This document shows positions 14,932 to 23,896 of a stretch of DNA of 32,504 nucleotides, in pieces. Below the pieces are notes generated by a model, which saw nothing but the letters and a program-made list of their open reading frames with translations, was not told where the DNA came from and did not search any database. The number at the start of each line of letters is the position of its first letter. Position 1 is the stretch's first letter. The translations under genes and the position numbers were made by a program. Source of the DNA: Limisphaerales bacterium (GTDB lineage: Bacteria; Verrucomicrobiota; Verrucomicrobiia; Limisphaerales; UBA11358); assembly GCA_003133815.1 (NCBI GenBank), contig PKZR01000270.1, positions 2,569 to 35,072 of the forward strand, in the 5' to 3' direction.

Positions 14932-15185
14932 GCTGGCAGATCGAAATCGCGCGCGACGCCCGCAAGGAACTCGAACGGCTTCCGGCACAAATCCAAATCC
15001 GCATCAGCAAAGCCATTCTCGCGCTGGAAGAAAATCCATTTCCGCACGGCTGCAAGAAATTGAAAAACCGCGACGGTTTTCGCATTCGTGTTGGCGATTA
15101 TCGGATTCTTTATTTTGCCGACACGAAGTTGAAACAGATTGCCGTCGGCGTCATCGGCCATCGGCGTGAAGTTTATCGCGATTGA
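14928..15185 (+). CDS. RelE/ParE-superfamily toxin
   Basis: 85 residues from GTG 14928. The pattern is that of RelE/StbE: an N-terminal WQIEIARDARKELERLP, two helices, the strand pattern DGFRIRVGDYRILYFAD and the C-terminal GHRREVYRD with Arg and Tyr, typical of RelE ribosome-dependent RNases and also of some ParE gyrase poisons. The C-terminal His-Arg-Arg-Glu-Val-Tyr-Arg favours RelE. The toxin gene ends three bases before the dinG stop, on the opposite strand, so the two genes converge. Confidence 0.85.
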   Translation: MSWQIEIARDARKELERLPAQIQIRISKAILALEENPFPHGCKKLKNRDGFRIRVGDYRILYFADTKLKQIAVGVIGHRREVYRD

Positions 15186-15188
15186 TTT

Positions 15189-17267
15189 TCAAACAATCTC
15201 CACCTGACATTTCGGCAGCGCGTCGAGAAACGACTGCCCATATTGCTTCGTCAAAATCCGGTTGTCCAAAACGACGGCGATGCCCGTGTCCGTCTTCGTG
15301 CGTATCAAGCGGCCGACGCCCTGGCGAAATTTCAATATAGCTTCCGGCAAAGAAAATTCGCCGAAGGAATTTCCGCCGCGCGCCTCAATTGCCTCGATGC
15401 GCGCCTCGATGAGCGGATGATCCGGCACCGCGAACGGCAGCCGCGTGATGATGACGTTGCTCAACGCCTCGCCGGGCACGTCCACGCCCTGCCAGAAGCT
15501 GTCCGTGCCGAAGAGCACCGAGTCCACGTCGTCCTTGAACTTTTCCAGCATCGTGGAGCGCGGCGTGCCGGTGCCTTGAACAAATAATTTCAGGCCAAGC
15601 CCGTCGAAAAACGGCTGCATTTTTTCGGCTGTTTCCTGCATCAGCTTGTAGCTCGTGAACAGCACGAACGCCTTGCCGTGGGTTTGCTTTACGAAATGCT
15701 CGACGTGGTGGATCAATGCGTCGGCGTAACCGGCTTCCCGGGGATCCGGCATTTTTTTTGCGACATACAGCTTCATCTGCCGTTCGTAATCGAAGGGGGT
15801 GCCAACCTGCAATTGCGTGGCCGATTCGCAGCCGACGCGGTGGGAGAAATAATTCAACCCGTTCTGCGATTTTGTATTCGTGGCGAGCGTCGCGCTCGTC
15901 ATCACGATGCTCGTGTCGCTTTCAAAAAGACGGCGGCGCAAATAATCGGCGACATCCACCGGCGCGGCGTTCAGGGTAAGATTCCGCTGCGATTTGCCGC
16001 CGCGTTCGACCCAGTAAACGTGGTCGTCCGCCTGCTGGCTTAAAAATTCCGCGACCTCCGCCTTCAATTCGCCCAGCCGACGGTTGCATTCAATCAACTC
16101 CTGGCCGATGTCCTTGTCATCGCTCAACTTCACCAACTCGCTCACCGCTTCTCGTAATCTTTGAATTGGCAATGTGACATTATCTTTTACGAGTTCCGCG
16201 CGACGAATTCTTAATTCTGTCCACGCGCGCTTGCGTCCGCCGCTTTCGCCACCGAATTTTGGTTTTGCCGTCGCCTGAATTTCCTCGCACGCCGTCTCGA
16301 CATTCTCAAAAAATTTGTCCGACTCGTTCAAGATGTCCGCGACAAGTTTCACGGCATTGCCTTTGCGCAACGTGGCCAGCAAACCCTTTTCCGTGCGGGG
16401 ATTCCACAGCCGGTTCAGCGCGTAACGCACCTGCCCGCTTGATACGCTCAGGCCGATGTGCCGGGAGGCGACGCTTTCCATTGTGTGCGCCTCGTCGAAA
16501 ATCACGAAGTCGTTTTTGAAAAGAATTCCGCCCTCCATTTCCTCGTCCACACCGCCGAGCAATGTAAAGAAAAGCGTGTGGTTCAAAACAAGAACATCGG
16601 ATGAAAGAATTCTGTTCCGTGCACGCTGAAAAAAACAGACGTCGTGGTCCTTGCTGAAATCGGACTGGTAACCGCATGTTTTCGGGGAGCAAAGGCCGCG
16701 CTCGGAACAGACCTGCGCCCAGACTTTTGCGTCCGGTTCGATGGAAAAATCCGACAGGCTGCCGTCCTTCGTTTCCTTAGACCATTCGTAGATGCGCTGC
16801 AATTCCTCGGCCTCGGACGATGTGAACAGGTTGCCGCTCTGCTGCATCGCCTTTTGCAACCGGCGTGTGCAGAGATAATTTGCGCGGCCTTTGAGCATCG
16901 TGAAATTAAACTTCACCGGCTCCGGCAACGCGGCCAGAACGCCTGTGAGCATCGGCAAATCCTTTTCGGTGAGCTGCTCCTGCAAATTGATCGTGTGCGT
17001 CGAGACGATTGCCTTCTTTTTCTGCGCAACTGCAAAAAGAATCGCCGGAACGAGATACGCCAGCGACTTGCCGACGCCGGTTCCGGCCTCGACCGCGAGA
17101 TGTTCGCGGTTCTGCAAAGTGCGGGCAACCGCCACGGCCATTTCCTGCTGCTGCGGGCGGAATTCAAAATTGCTCGCCTTGGACAGAATTCCGCTGGGCG
17201 AAAAAATCTGTTCCACTTGTGCGACCAAATCAACGCCGCTGGGCTGGATTTCGGAAAGGGAAATCAT
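15189..17267 (-). CDS. dinG: DinG/XPD-family iron-sulfur DNA helicase
   Basis: 692 residues from ATG 17267, whose ATGA overlaps the upstream mutarotase stop; an earlier start at 17429 lies inside that gene. Walker A AGTGVGKS is at 61-68, DEAH at 258-261, and the iron-sulfur cysteines are Cys133 (NYLCTRRLQ), Cys187, Cys193, Cys198 and Cys211. Later motifs include TSATLA, SFWQGVDVPGE and the final FRQGVGRLIRTKTD. DinG unwinds 5'-tailed DNA, R-loops and D-loops. The last 25 codons (15192-15266) are repeated at 14617-14694 beyond the toxin-antitoxin pair, so this 3' end may be an acquired one. Confidence 0.92.
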   Translation of the reverse strand: MISLSEIQPSGVDLVAQVEQIFSPSGILSKASNFEFRPQQQEMAVAVARTLQNREHLAVEAGTGVGKSLAYLVPAILFAVAQKKKAIVSTHTINLQEQLTEKDLPMLTGVLAALPEPVKFNFTMLKGRANYLCTRRLQKAMQQSGNLFTSSEAEELQRIYEWSKETKDGSLSDFSIEPDAKVWAQVCSERGLCSPKTCGYQSDFSKDHDVCFFQRARNRILSSDVLVLNHTLFFTLLGGVDEEMEGGILFKNDFVIFDEAHTMESVASRHIGLSVSSGQVRYALNRLWNPRTEKGLLATLRKGNAVKLVADILNESDKFFENVETACEEIQATAKPKFGGESGGRKRAWTELRIRRAELVKDNVTLPIQRLREAVSELVKLSDDKDIGQELIECNRRLGELKAEVAEFLSQQADDHVYWVERGGKSQRNLTLNAAPVDVADYLRRRLFESDTSIVMTSATLATNTKSQNGLNYFSHRVGCESATQLQVGTPFDYERQMKLYVAKKMPDPREAGYADALIHHVEHFVKQTHGKAFVLFTSYKLMQETAEKMQPFFDGLGLKLFVQGTGTPRSTMLEKFKDDVDSVLFGTDSFWQGVDVPGEALSNVIITRLPFAVPDHPLIEARIEAIEARGGNSFGEFSLPEAILKFRQGVGRLIRTKTDTGIAVVLDNRILTKQYGQSFLDALPKCQVEIV

Positions 17268-18172
17268 TTCAGCGGCGTGCTGCTCAAAACAACCTTCAAC
17301 GCCGAAGTTTTTCCCGGCGCGAGTGAAATCTTGTTCTGCTTCACGTTGCCGGATTCCACGCAGACCATGTGCTTGTGTTCGGCCGGATCGAAATCGTCCG
17401 GCAATTTTTGCGTCGTCCACGGATTCCAAACCACGGTGGACTGGGAATTAAATTTCTCCACGCGGATTATCCGCTTTAGGCTTTCATCGTGGATTTCAAC
17501 GGTCGCGGTGTTATCAGGATAAACGCGGTTGGTTTCCTTCGCGATGCGCAAAACCGGATTATGTTCCACTTTGCGCGTGCCGGTGTTACCGGCTGCGAAA
17601 TCATTGAAGGGCGCATCCCGCAAACCGGTCAAATAAACAGCGCCAATGTCGCCGACTTGAAAATAAGTGTGCAGGCAGTTTTCGATTTCCAGCGTCTCAT
17701 CGCAGCCGTCGTTGGCGGCGACCAGTTCCATCGTGAGCGTGTCGGCGACGGTGACGATGAATTCGTTGCGCAGATTTTCCCACGCCGCGCGCCCGGGCAT
17801 TTTCGGCAGCGCAAAGCGCAGAGTCACGGCGCCTTCTGCGGTGGAAGAAGTTTTCACCAGCTCCCATTCCGTTATGCGCGCGAAACCGTGCGAGGGTTCG
17901 CCTTGACGATTGCCAAACCACGGAACAATGACCGGCACGCCGCCGCGAATCGGCTTGACCGGATCAAACCAGCTTTTAGAACTCATGAACAGCAGCGATG
18001 GTTCGCCTTTTTTCTGGAAGCCCGTAGCGTGCGCGCCGTGCATATAAATTTCGGCCGTGCTGAAATCTGTTTTGACGTTGATTTTCGGCAGTCCGCCGTA
18101 ACCGGTTGAAATGGCGACGCGGCCGGGGATTTCAAGTTTCCGCAGGAGACCGGATATTGTTGAGACGTTCAT
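17264..18172 (-). CDS. D-hexose-6-phosphate mutarotase (aldose-1-epimerase-like)
   Basis: 302 residues. Family marks are IRGGVPVIVPWFG near 75, SHGFARITEW, the catalytic His in CLHTYFQVGDIG, a DRVYP-like NRVYPDNTATVEI and a C-terminal MVCVESGNV. YeaD-type enzymes equilibrate the anomers of glucose-6-phosphate and related hexose phosphates in the cytoplasm. The start lies close to a divergent spacer of 122 bases shared with the peptidase gene at 18295. Its stop overlaps the dinG start, so the two are translationally coupled, an unusual association of sugar and DNA metabolism. Confidence 0.9.
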   Translation of the reverse strand: MNVSTISGLLRKLEIPGRVAISTGYGGLPKINVKTDFSTAEIYMHGAHATGFQKKGEPSLLFMSSKSWFDPVKPIRGGVPVIVPWFGNRQGEPSHGFARITEWELVKTSSTAEGAVTLRFALPKMPGRAAWENLRNEFIVTVADTLTMELVAANDGCDETLEIENCLHTYFQVGDIGAVYLTGLRDAPFNDFAAGNTGTRKVEHNPVLRIAKETNRVYPDNTATVEIHDESLKRIIRVEKFNSQSTVVWNPWTTQKLPDDFDPAEHKHMVCVESGNVKQNKISLAPGKTSALKVVLSSTPLK

Positions 18173-18294
18173 AGTAGCGCGGAAAATTTATCATGCGCTG
18201 CCTGCAGGCGCATTCATTTTGTTGGATGCAAGGTTGCCGCCGATAGCCTTTGAATTCTCGACAATCGCAGTCGCGGCGATTAGGCTGTCGGCGC

Positions 18295-19422
18295 ATGACG
18301 CGCACGGAAAAGCTACTGGCCGAACTCATCGCGCTGCCCAGCGTGAATCCCGCCTTTATGCCGCCGCGCCACCCGCATGCCGGCGAAAAGAACGTCGCGG
18401 ATTTTCTCGCTTCAGTCGCCGCCCGCGCCGGACTTGAAATCGAACTCCAAAAAGTAATGCCGGGACGCTTCAATCTCCTTGCTCGCCTGAGGCCGCGAAA
18501 CAAAGTGCGCCGGACCATTTTGCTTGCGCCGCATCTCGACACTGTCGGAGCCAACGCGACGAAATTCATACCTCAGCGCAAGAATGGACGGCTTTACGGA
18601 CGCGGCGCTTGCGACACGAAAGGTTCCATCGCTGCCATGCTCACCGCGCTTTGCGAACTGGCGGATTCAAAGTCTCGACCACTCGAAACAGAAATTGTTT
18701 TCGCCGGATTGATTGACGAGGAGCACGCACAAGCCGGCTCGCGCGCACTGGCCGCAAGCGGATTCAAAGCGGATATGGCCATCGTCGGTGAGCCGACGCG
18801 GTTGCAGGTTGTCACCGCTCACAAAGGAAGCCTGTGGCTGGATCTGGAAACGCGCGGCAAGGCCGCGCATGGTGCGACGCCGCAGCTTGGCAAAAATGCC
18901 ATCCACGAAATGGCCCGAATTGTGGATCTGCTCGAAACAGATTACGCGGCGCAATTGCGGAAGCGAAAACATCCGCTGCTCGGCGCGGCGACGGTGAACG
19001 TGGGGAAAATTTCCGGCGGCACGCAGCCGAACATCGTTCCCGATTTTTGCAAAATTTCGGTTGACCGCCGCACATTGCCGGGCGAAACGGATGCGAAAGT
19101 GAAACGCGAAATCGCCGCATTTCTTCGCTTCATGAAATTGTCCGCCAACATTTCCAGCACAAAGCTCGCGCCGGCATTGCCGCTGGAAACAAATTACAAA
19201 TTGCCGCTCATCCAGCAGTACTTGAAATGCGTAGGCCAGACAAAGCCACTGGGCGTTCATTACTTTTGCGACGCCGCCATTTTATCGGCTGGGGGCATTC
19301 CGAGCGTCGTTTTCGGGCCGGGCGACATCGCGCAGGCGCACACTGAGGATGAATGGATTTCCTTGACGGAATTGGAACGTGGTAAAAACCTGCTTTTGCA
19401 GTTTTTGAATTCGCTTCCCTGA
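18295..19422 (+). CDS. M20 family metallopeptidase (ArgE/DapE/CPG2-like)
   Basis: 375 residues from ATG 18295. Zinc ligands are in LLAPHLDTVGA (His, Asp), RGACDTKGSIAAM (bridging Asp), IDEEHAQAG (catalytic and binding Glu), GEPTRLQ (Asp position filled by Glu) and the C-terminal GPGDIAQAHTEDEWI (His). The dimerisation domain (VTAHKGSLWLDLETRGKAAH) is intact. Family members deacylate amino acids, for example acetylornithine or succinyl-diaminopimelate. Substrate cannot be fixed: it is not next to arginine or lysine genes. The flippase gene follows after 30 bases on the same strand. Confidence 0.88.
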   Translation: MTRTEKLLAELIALPSVNPAFMPPRHPHAGEKNVADFLASVAARAGLEIELQKVMPGRFNLLARLRPRNKVRRTILLAPHLDTVGANATKFIPQRKNGRLYGRGACDTKGSIAAMLTALCELADSKSRPLETEIVFAGLIDEEHAQAGSRALAASGFKADMAIVGEPTRLQVVTAHKGSLWLDLETRGKAAHGATPQLGKNAIHEMARIVDLLETDYAAQLRKRKHPLLGAATVNVGKISGGTQPNIVPDFCKISVDRRTLPGETDAKVKREIAAFLRFMKLSANISSTKLAPALPLETNYKLPLIQQYLKCVGQTKPLGVHYFCDAAILSAGGIPSVVFGPGDIAQAHTEDEWISLTELERGKNLLLQFLNSLP

Positions 19423-19452
19423 ACGATTTCAGTTTCGTATTTTTCGACACTC

Positions 19453-20730
19453 ATGGCATCAGAAAATCCAAAAGCAATCCCGACGATTGACCACAAGCCG
19501 CACGCGGCGTTTTTCCGCCAGAGCGGCTGGCTGATGATCGCGACCATCTTCGCCGGGCTGATGGCGTATGGCGTGCATCCGCTCGCCAAAAAAATCTCCG
19601 AGTCCGAATACAGCATTTTTGGGACGATGCTGATGGTGACGGCGTGCATCCCGACGCTGCCGCTGCAAATGGTGTTTGCAAAGCTGACGGCGGACGGACT
19701 GGTGACAAACCGCTTGCGGCAACTTGCCGGGATGATCCGGCTGGGCTGGCTGTGGACGCTGATTGGGTGGGCCGTGTCGTCACTGATCGTTTTATGTTTT
19801 CAAAATCAAATTGCGGAACGATGGCATCTCAACGGCCTTGAGGTTTTGTGGGTGACGCTGGCGGTGGTGCTGATGAATCTGTGGATGCCGATGTTCTCCG
19901 GCGTGCTGCAAGGGCGGCAGGATTTTTTCTGGCTGGGCTGGTCGGCCATCGTCAGCGGATTCGGACGTCTCGCTGTGGCGGCGTTGATCGTGCTGGCGTT
20001 TCACGGCGGCGCGACTGGGATGATCGCGGGCGCATTCGCCGGCATCGGCGCGTGGGCCGGCATCGCCATCTGGCGTTCGCGGGATTTGTGGCGGGTGAAG
20101 CCTGAGCCGTTTGACGGACGCAGCCTGTTCAAACAAGTTGCGCCATTGATGATTGGTTTCGCTGCGTGCCAGGTTTTGTTCACTACGGACACGATGTTTG
20201 CGAAGGCGTATTTTTCCGGCGATGAAATGGCATCCTACGGCGCGGCGGGAACTTTGTCGCGCGGATTGCTGTGGCTGGTGCTGCCGCTGGCGGCGGTGAT
20301 GTTTCCGAAAATTGTCCATGCGAGCGCGAAGTCGGAAAAAAGCAACCTGCTTGGAATTGTTTTGCTCGGCACGGCGGTCCTCACGATTTGTGGCGCGGCA
20401 GGATTGTGCATCGTCGGGCCAATCGTGGTGAAGCTCGTCTACACGCCTGCCTACGTCGCGACGACGACAAAACTTCTGCCATGGTATGCCTTCTCGATGG
20501 TGCCGCTCGCGCTGGCGAATGTGCTGGTGAACGATCTGATGGCCCGGGCGCGTTTCAAAGTCGTGCCGTTGATGGTGCTTCTGGCACTGGCTTATGGATT
20601 CACGCTGCCGTTCATGTTGAACCGGTTTCACCACATGGAAGTGGCGCTGCAAACGCTTGGTGCGTTCAATCTGCTGCTTCTCGTGATTTGCGCGTGGTTC
20701 AGTTTTGGAAGTCCGAAGCCCAAAGCCTAA
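19453..20730 (+). CDS. Polysaccharide flippase (Wzx/MATE-like)
   Basis: 425 residues with about 12 hydrophobic helices spread over the length; the N-terminal AFFRQSGWLMIATIFAGLMA and internal LQGRQDFFWLGWSAIVSG resemble Wzx/MurJ-type lipid-linked saccharide flippases of the MOP superfamily, which move undecaprenyl-linked units across the inner membrane. No polysaccharide gene cluster surrounds it, only a glycosyltransferase gene that converges on it, overlapping by four bases. It may be a flippase for a short or modified glycan. Exact substrate is unknown. Confidence 0.82.
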   Translation: MASENPKAIPTIDHKPHAAFFRQSGWLMIATIFAGLMAYGVHPLAKKISESEYSIFGTMLMVTACIPTLPLQMVFAKLTADGLVTNRLRQLAGMIRLGWLWTLIGWAVSSLIVLCFQNQIAERWHLNGLEVLWVTLAVVLMNLWMPMFSGVLQGRQDFFWLGWSAIVSGFGRLAVAALIVLAFHGGATGMIAGAFAGIGAWAGIAIWRSRDLWRVKPEPFDGRSLFKQVAPLMIGFAACQVLFTTDTMFAKAYFSGDEMASYGAAGTLSRGLLWLVLPLAAVMFPKIVHASAKSEKSNLLGIVLLGTAVLTICGAAGLCIVGPIVVKLVYTPAYVATTTKLLPWYAFSMVPLALANVLVNDLMARARFKVVPLMVLLALAYGFTLPFMLNRFHHMEVALQTLGAFNLLLLVICAWFSFGSPKPKA

Positions 20731-21581
20731 TTTCCTGAAGCCGCCGATTCCCCCGGCTTTGGACTTTGGACTTGTGGTGTGGACAATGGCTTTGGTGCGC
20801 GTAATTTTTTGTAAATCCACGCCTCAAGCGGACGCAGCGGGCGCAATAATTTATAGAACGGCGAATAAATCAGCCGCACGCGTACCACGGACAAAAACAT
20901 CGCCGATGATTGACGGAACAACGAAGTCGTCACCTTGGAACCAACCTTGTCGGTCCATTCGATCGGCACTTCGAGCACGCAAAATCCGGCGCGCTTGAGC
21001 GAGACCAGCAAATTCACGTCAAACGCAAGGTCTGCAATACACAGCGTCGAGTGGATTTTCTCCACGGCAGAGCATCGCATCAATTTGCAAGGGCATTGCG
21101 TGTCCTTGATGTTCATCCAGAAAAGCACTTGTACAATCAGGTGAAACGTCCGGCTCGCAACGCGCCGCAACGTGGGCTGTTCCTGATGCATGACCGATTC
21201 CGGCAGCCAGCGCGAGCCGACCACGCAATCCGCCTCGCCGATGTGCTTCGTCAATTCCAGAAACGCCGGCGGCGAGGTCGCGCCATCCGCGTCCGCGTAG
21301 CCGATGTAATCACCGAGCGCGGCGAGCTTGAGTCCTTCTATCAGCGCGCCGCCTTTGCCGATAGGATCCTTGAATTCCATGGAGCGGACGACAGGATATT
21401 CCACCGAGACTTTTTGGACGACGCCGAGTGTGTTATCCCTGCAGCCATTGAGGACGACGATGATCTGGAACTTACCGGAATAGTGTGTCCCGAAAAATTG
21501 CGCGTATTCACGCAGCACCGGTTCGATGCGCGCTTCTTCGTTGTAAGCCGGAATCAGGATGAGCAGGCTTGGGTCGGGCAC
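20727..21581 (-). CDS. Family 2 glycosyltransferase, dolichol-phosphate-glycosyl type
   Basis: 284 residues from GTG 21581 (no ATG nearby; an in-frame TGA lies upstream). The GT-A fold motifs are IPAYNEEARIEPVL (residues 9-22), IIVVLNGCRDNT, and the DxD in YADADGATSP. A conserved GSRWLPES and a loop with DTQCPCKLMRCS follow, and the C-terminal part RLIYSPFYKLLRPL may dock at the membrane. It resembles DPM1/Alg5-like enzymes that attach sugar to a polyprenyl phosphate. The GTG start makes moderate expression likely. It converges on the flippase gene and may work with it on the same glycan. Confidence 0.87.
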   Translation of the reverse strand: MPDPSLLILIPAYNEEARIEPVLREYAQFFGTHYSGKFQIIVVLNGCRDNTLGVVQKVSVEYPVVRSMEFKDPIGKGGALIEGLKLAALGDYIGYADADGATSPPAFLELTKHIGEADCVVGSRWLPESVMHQEQPTLRRVASRTFHLIVQVLFWMNIKDTQCPCKLMRCSAVEKIHSTLCIADLAFDVNLLVSLKRAGFCVLEVPIEWTDKVGSKVTTSLFRQSSAMFLSVVRVRLIYSPFYKLLRPLRPLEAWIYKKLRAPKPLSTPQVQSPKPGESAASGN

Positions 21582-21686
21582 GCGGATTCAGTAACAGAAA
21601 ATGTTCGCGCAGGCAATCCGCGGCTGCTTTTTTAGAAACAATTCTTGCCGCCGCGTCCGCCAATCGTTATCACGTTGTCAAACCGT

Positions 21687-22796
21687 ATGGACTCCCGCGA
21701 AGCATTCATAGCGTTAAACATGATCGATCACGTCGGGCCGGTGCGCGCGCGGCTCCTGCTCGAACATTTCGGCAACGCGCCAAAAATCCTCGCCGCCTCC
21801 AAATCCGATCTGCTCCGCGTCCGCAACATCGGCGAGGAAACCGCCGAGGCAATTTCCAGTTGGGAAAAATCCGTTCACCTCGTCGGCGAATTGAAACGCA
21901 TCGCGGACTTCGGCTGCCACGTTTTGATTTCGTCCGATGAAAATTATCCCGCGCTGCTCCGCGAGATTTACGATCCTCCGCTCGTGCTTTACGTCAAAGG
22001 CGAATTGACTGCGAAGGACAAGAACGCCGTGGCGATGGTCGGCTCGCGGCAGACGACCCATTACGGCATCGAGACCGCGCGCAAGCTGGCGTATCAGCTC
22101 GCCTACGTCGGCGTGACAGTGGTGAGCGGCGGCGCGCGCGGCATTGACACGGCGGCGCATCAGGGCGCGTTGAGCGCAAAAGGACGGACGATATGCGTCC
22201 TGGGAACTGGAATAAATTTAGTCTTCCCCCCGGAGAATGCGGAACTGTATGAACGCATTTCGGCGAATGGCGCGGTCATCACGCAGTTTCCGTTCAACCG
22301 GCCGGCGGACAAGCAAACTTTCCCGATTCGCAATCGCATCGTCGCGGGCATGACACTTGGCACGGTCGTTGTGGAGGCAAATGCAACAAGCGGCGCGCTC
22401 ATCACGGCGAACATGGCGGTTGAAGCAGGCCGGCAGATCTTTGCCGTGCCGGGGCGGATTGATTCGCCGCGCAGCAAGGGCTGCCACGATTTGATTAAAA
22501 AGGGCGCGAAACTGTGCGAAGGCGCCGAAGACATTTTGAGCGAGTTTGAGTATTTGTTCCCAACCAGCAACCGTCCGCCGTCGCCGGGGAAATCGGGGGT
22601 TTTGCCTGCGCTGGAATTGTCCGAGAACGAACAAAAAGTGTTCGATGTGCTTAAGACAGACGATGAGCTGGGAATTGATGAAGTCATCCGCAAAAGCGGA
22701 CTGCCGAGTTCGTCGGTTTCCGTATCGCTTTTGAGCCTTGAAATGAAACGCGCCGTGAAACAATTGCCGGGGAAATTATTTGTGCGGAATAATTAG
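21687..22796 (+). CDS. dprA: DNA processing protein DprA
   Basis: 369 residues from ATG 21687 (MDSREAFIALNMI). An N-terminal helix-hairpin/SAM-like part (residues 1-65) with RNIGEETAEAI precedes the Rossmann-like DprA domain (VAMVGSRQTTHYG, SGGARGIDTAAH, GTGINLVFPPEN, NRIVAGMTLGTVVVEA) and ends with a winged helix (ELSENEQKVFDVLKTDDELG on). DprA loads RecA onto incoming single-stranded DNA in natural transformation; its presence suggests competence. It is the first of a string of genes on the plus strand, but the following gene is 62 bases on and need not share its transcript. Confidence 0.95.
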   Translation: MDSREAFIALNMIDHVGPVRARLLLEHFGNAPKILAASKSDLLRVRNIGEETAEAISSWEKSVHLVGELKRIADFGCHVLISSDENYPALLREIYDPPLVLYVKGELTAKDKNAVAMVGSRQTTHYGIETARKLAYQLAYVGVTVVSGGARGIDTAAHQGALSAKGRTICVLGTGINLVFPPENAELYERISANGAVITQFPFNRPADKQTFPIRNRIVAGMTLGTVVVEANATSGALITANMAVEAGRQIFAVPGRIDSPRSKGCHDLIKKGAKLCEGAEDILSEFEYLFPTSNRPPSPGKSGVLPALELSENEQKVFDVLKTDDELGIDEVIRKSGLPSSSVSVSLLSLEMKRAVKQLPGKLFVRNN

Positions 22797-22858
22797 TGAA
22801 ACGAAACTTGCGGGTTCGTGTTTAATGAATTAAAAGTCTCCAAACGCGGGGGAAAATT

Positions 22859-23896
22859 ATGGCGAACTACACCATCATCGGCGGCGACGGCAAGCAATAT
22901 GGCCCGATCACGGGCGACGATTTGCGCAAATGGATTTCCGAGGGACGACTTAACGCGCAATCGCTCGCAAAAGCGGACAGCGACGCGGAGTTTCGACCGC
23001 TCGCGACTTTTCCTGAATTGTCAGACGCGTTTGCGCCACAAGCCGCCGCGCCGGACTCACCGCCATCTCTTGCCATTTCTGCCGACTGGCTGGAACGCGA
23101 TTACGAACTGGACATTGGCGACTGCTTCAGCTGCGGCTGGAAATTGTTCAAGGAAAACATGGGAACATTGTTCGGTGCGTTTATTGTTGCAATACTGCTT
23201 GCAGCGGTTGGAGTTTCAATAATCAATGCCGTTTTGATGGTGTTGGCTCCCAAGATAGTTCTCACCTCGCCAATATTGCGGCAATTCTTCAATATCGCGC
23301 TTCAAGCCGGGGTTGCCGTCGTCATGGGGCCCTTGTTCGGCGGCCTTTATTACATTTTTATTCAAAAGATGCGCGGGCTTCCGGCGGATGTGGGGGACAT
23401 CTTCATCGGTTTCAAAAAATTGTTTTCGCAGCTTTTCCTTGGCAATTTCGCTGTTGGTTTTTTTGTTGGGCTTTGCATGATTCCCTACAATCTGACCCAA
23501 GCCGCAAAAGTTGAGCCGCTGCTGGAACAAATGCGTCACGCGTCCACGCCCGCAGACATGCAAGGCATCCTCCCGGAACTGTGGGCGGCAATTTTCAGCA
23601 CGCTGCCCGTTCTGCTGGTTTGCATGATTCCGGCGACTTATCTGGGAGTGAACTGGATGTTCACTCTGCCGCTCATTATTGACAAGCAGTTGAAATTCTG
23701 GCCGGCGATGAAAGCGAGTTGGAAAAAAGCACACCAGCACTGGTGGCTTCTGCTTGGCTTTGTCGTCGTCGTCGGGTTATTGAACCTGGCGGGATTTTGC
23801 GCGTGTTGCATCGGTCTGCTGTTCACGATTCCCATCGGCACCGCTGCGCTGATGTTTGCGTATGAAACAATTTTCGGTGAATCGCAAACCCGTTAG
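22859..23896 (+). CDS. GYF_2-domain membrane protein
   Basis: 345 residues from ATG 22859, behind a good ribosome site (GGGGGAAAATT). Residues 1-52 are a GYF_2/DUF4339 domain (YTIIGGDGKQYGPITGDDLR, then EGRLNAQSLA), which is a bacterial peptide-binding or adaptor module. A linker rich in Ala/Pro (55-75) leads into a region of about six membrane helices (near 103-130, 145-160, 200-220, 245-262, 290-310, 315-335). The family is common in Verrucomicrobiota and Planctomycetota and of unknown function. The downstream gene overlaps the end of this one, so the two are translationally coupled. Confidence 0.83.
   Translation: MANYTIIGGDGKQYGPITGDDLRKWISEGRLNAQSLAKADSDAEFRPLATFPELSDAFAPQAAAPDSPPSLAISADWLERDYELDIGDCFSCGWKLFKENMGTLFGAFIVAILLAAVGVSIINAVLMVLAPKIVLTSPILRQFFNIALQAGVAVVMGPLFGGLYYIFIQKMRGLPADVGDIFIGFKKLFSQLFLGNFAVGFFVGLCMIPYNLTQAAKVEPLLEQMRHASTPADMQGILPELWAAIFSTLPVLLVCMIPATYLGVNWMFTLPLIIDKQLKFWPAMKASWKKAHQHWWLLLGFVVVVGLLNLAGFCACCIGLLFTIPIGTAALMFAYETIFGESQTR

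Noticed and set aside
17268..17429. Earlier dinG start at 17429
   Set aside because: It lies in the mutarotase gene; the ATGA overlap at 17264-17267 is the usual coupling.
19792..20820. 342-codon minus-strand open frame
   Set aside because: Fully antisense to the flippase gene, Arg/His/Gln-rich as shadows of hydrophobic coding sequence are.
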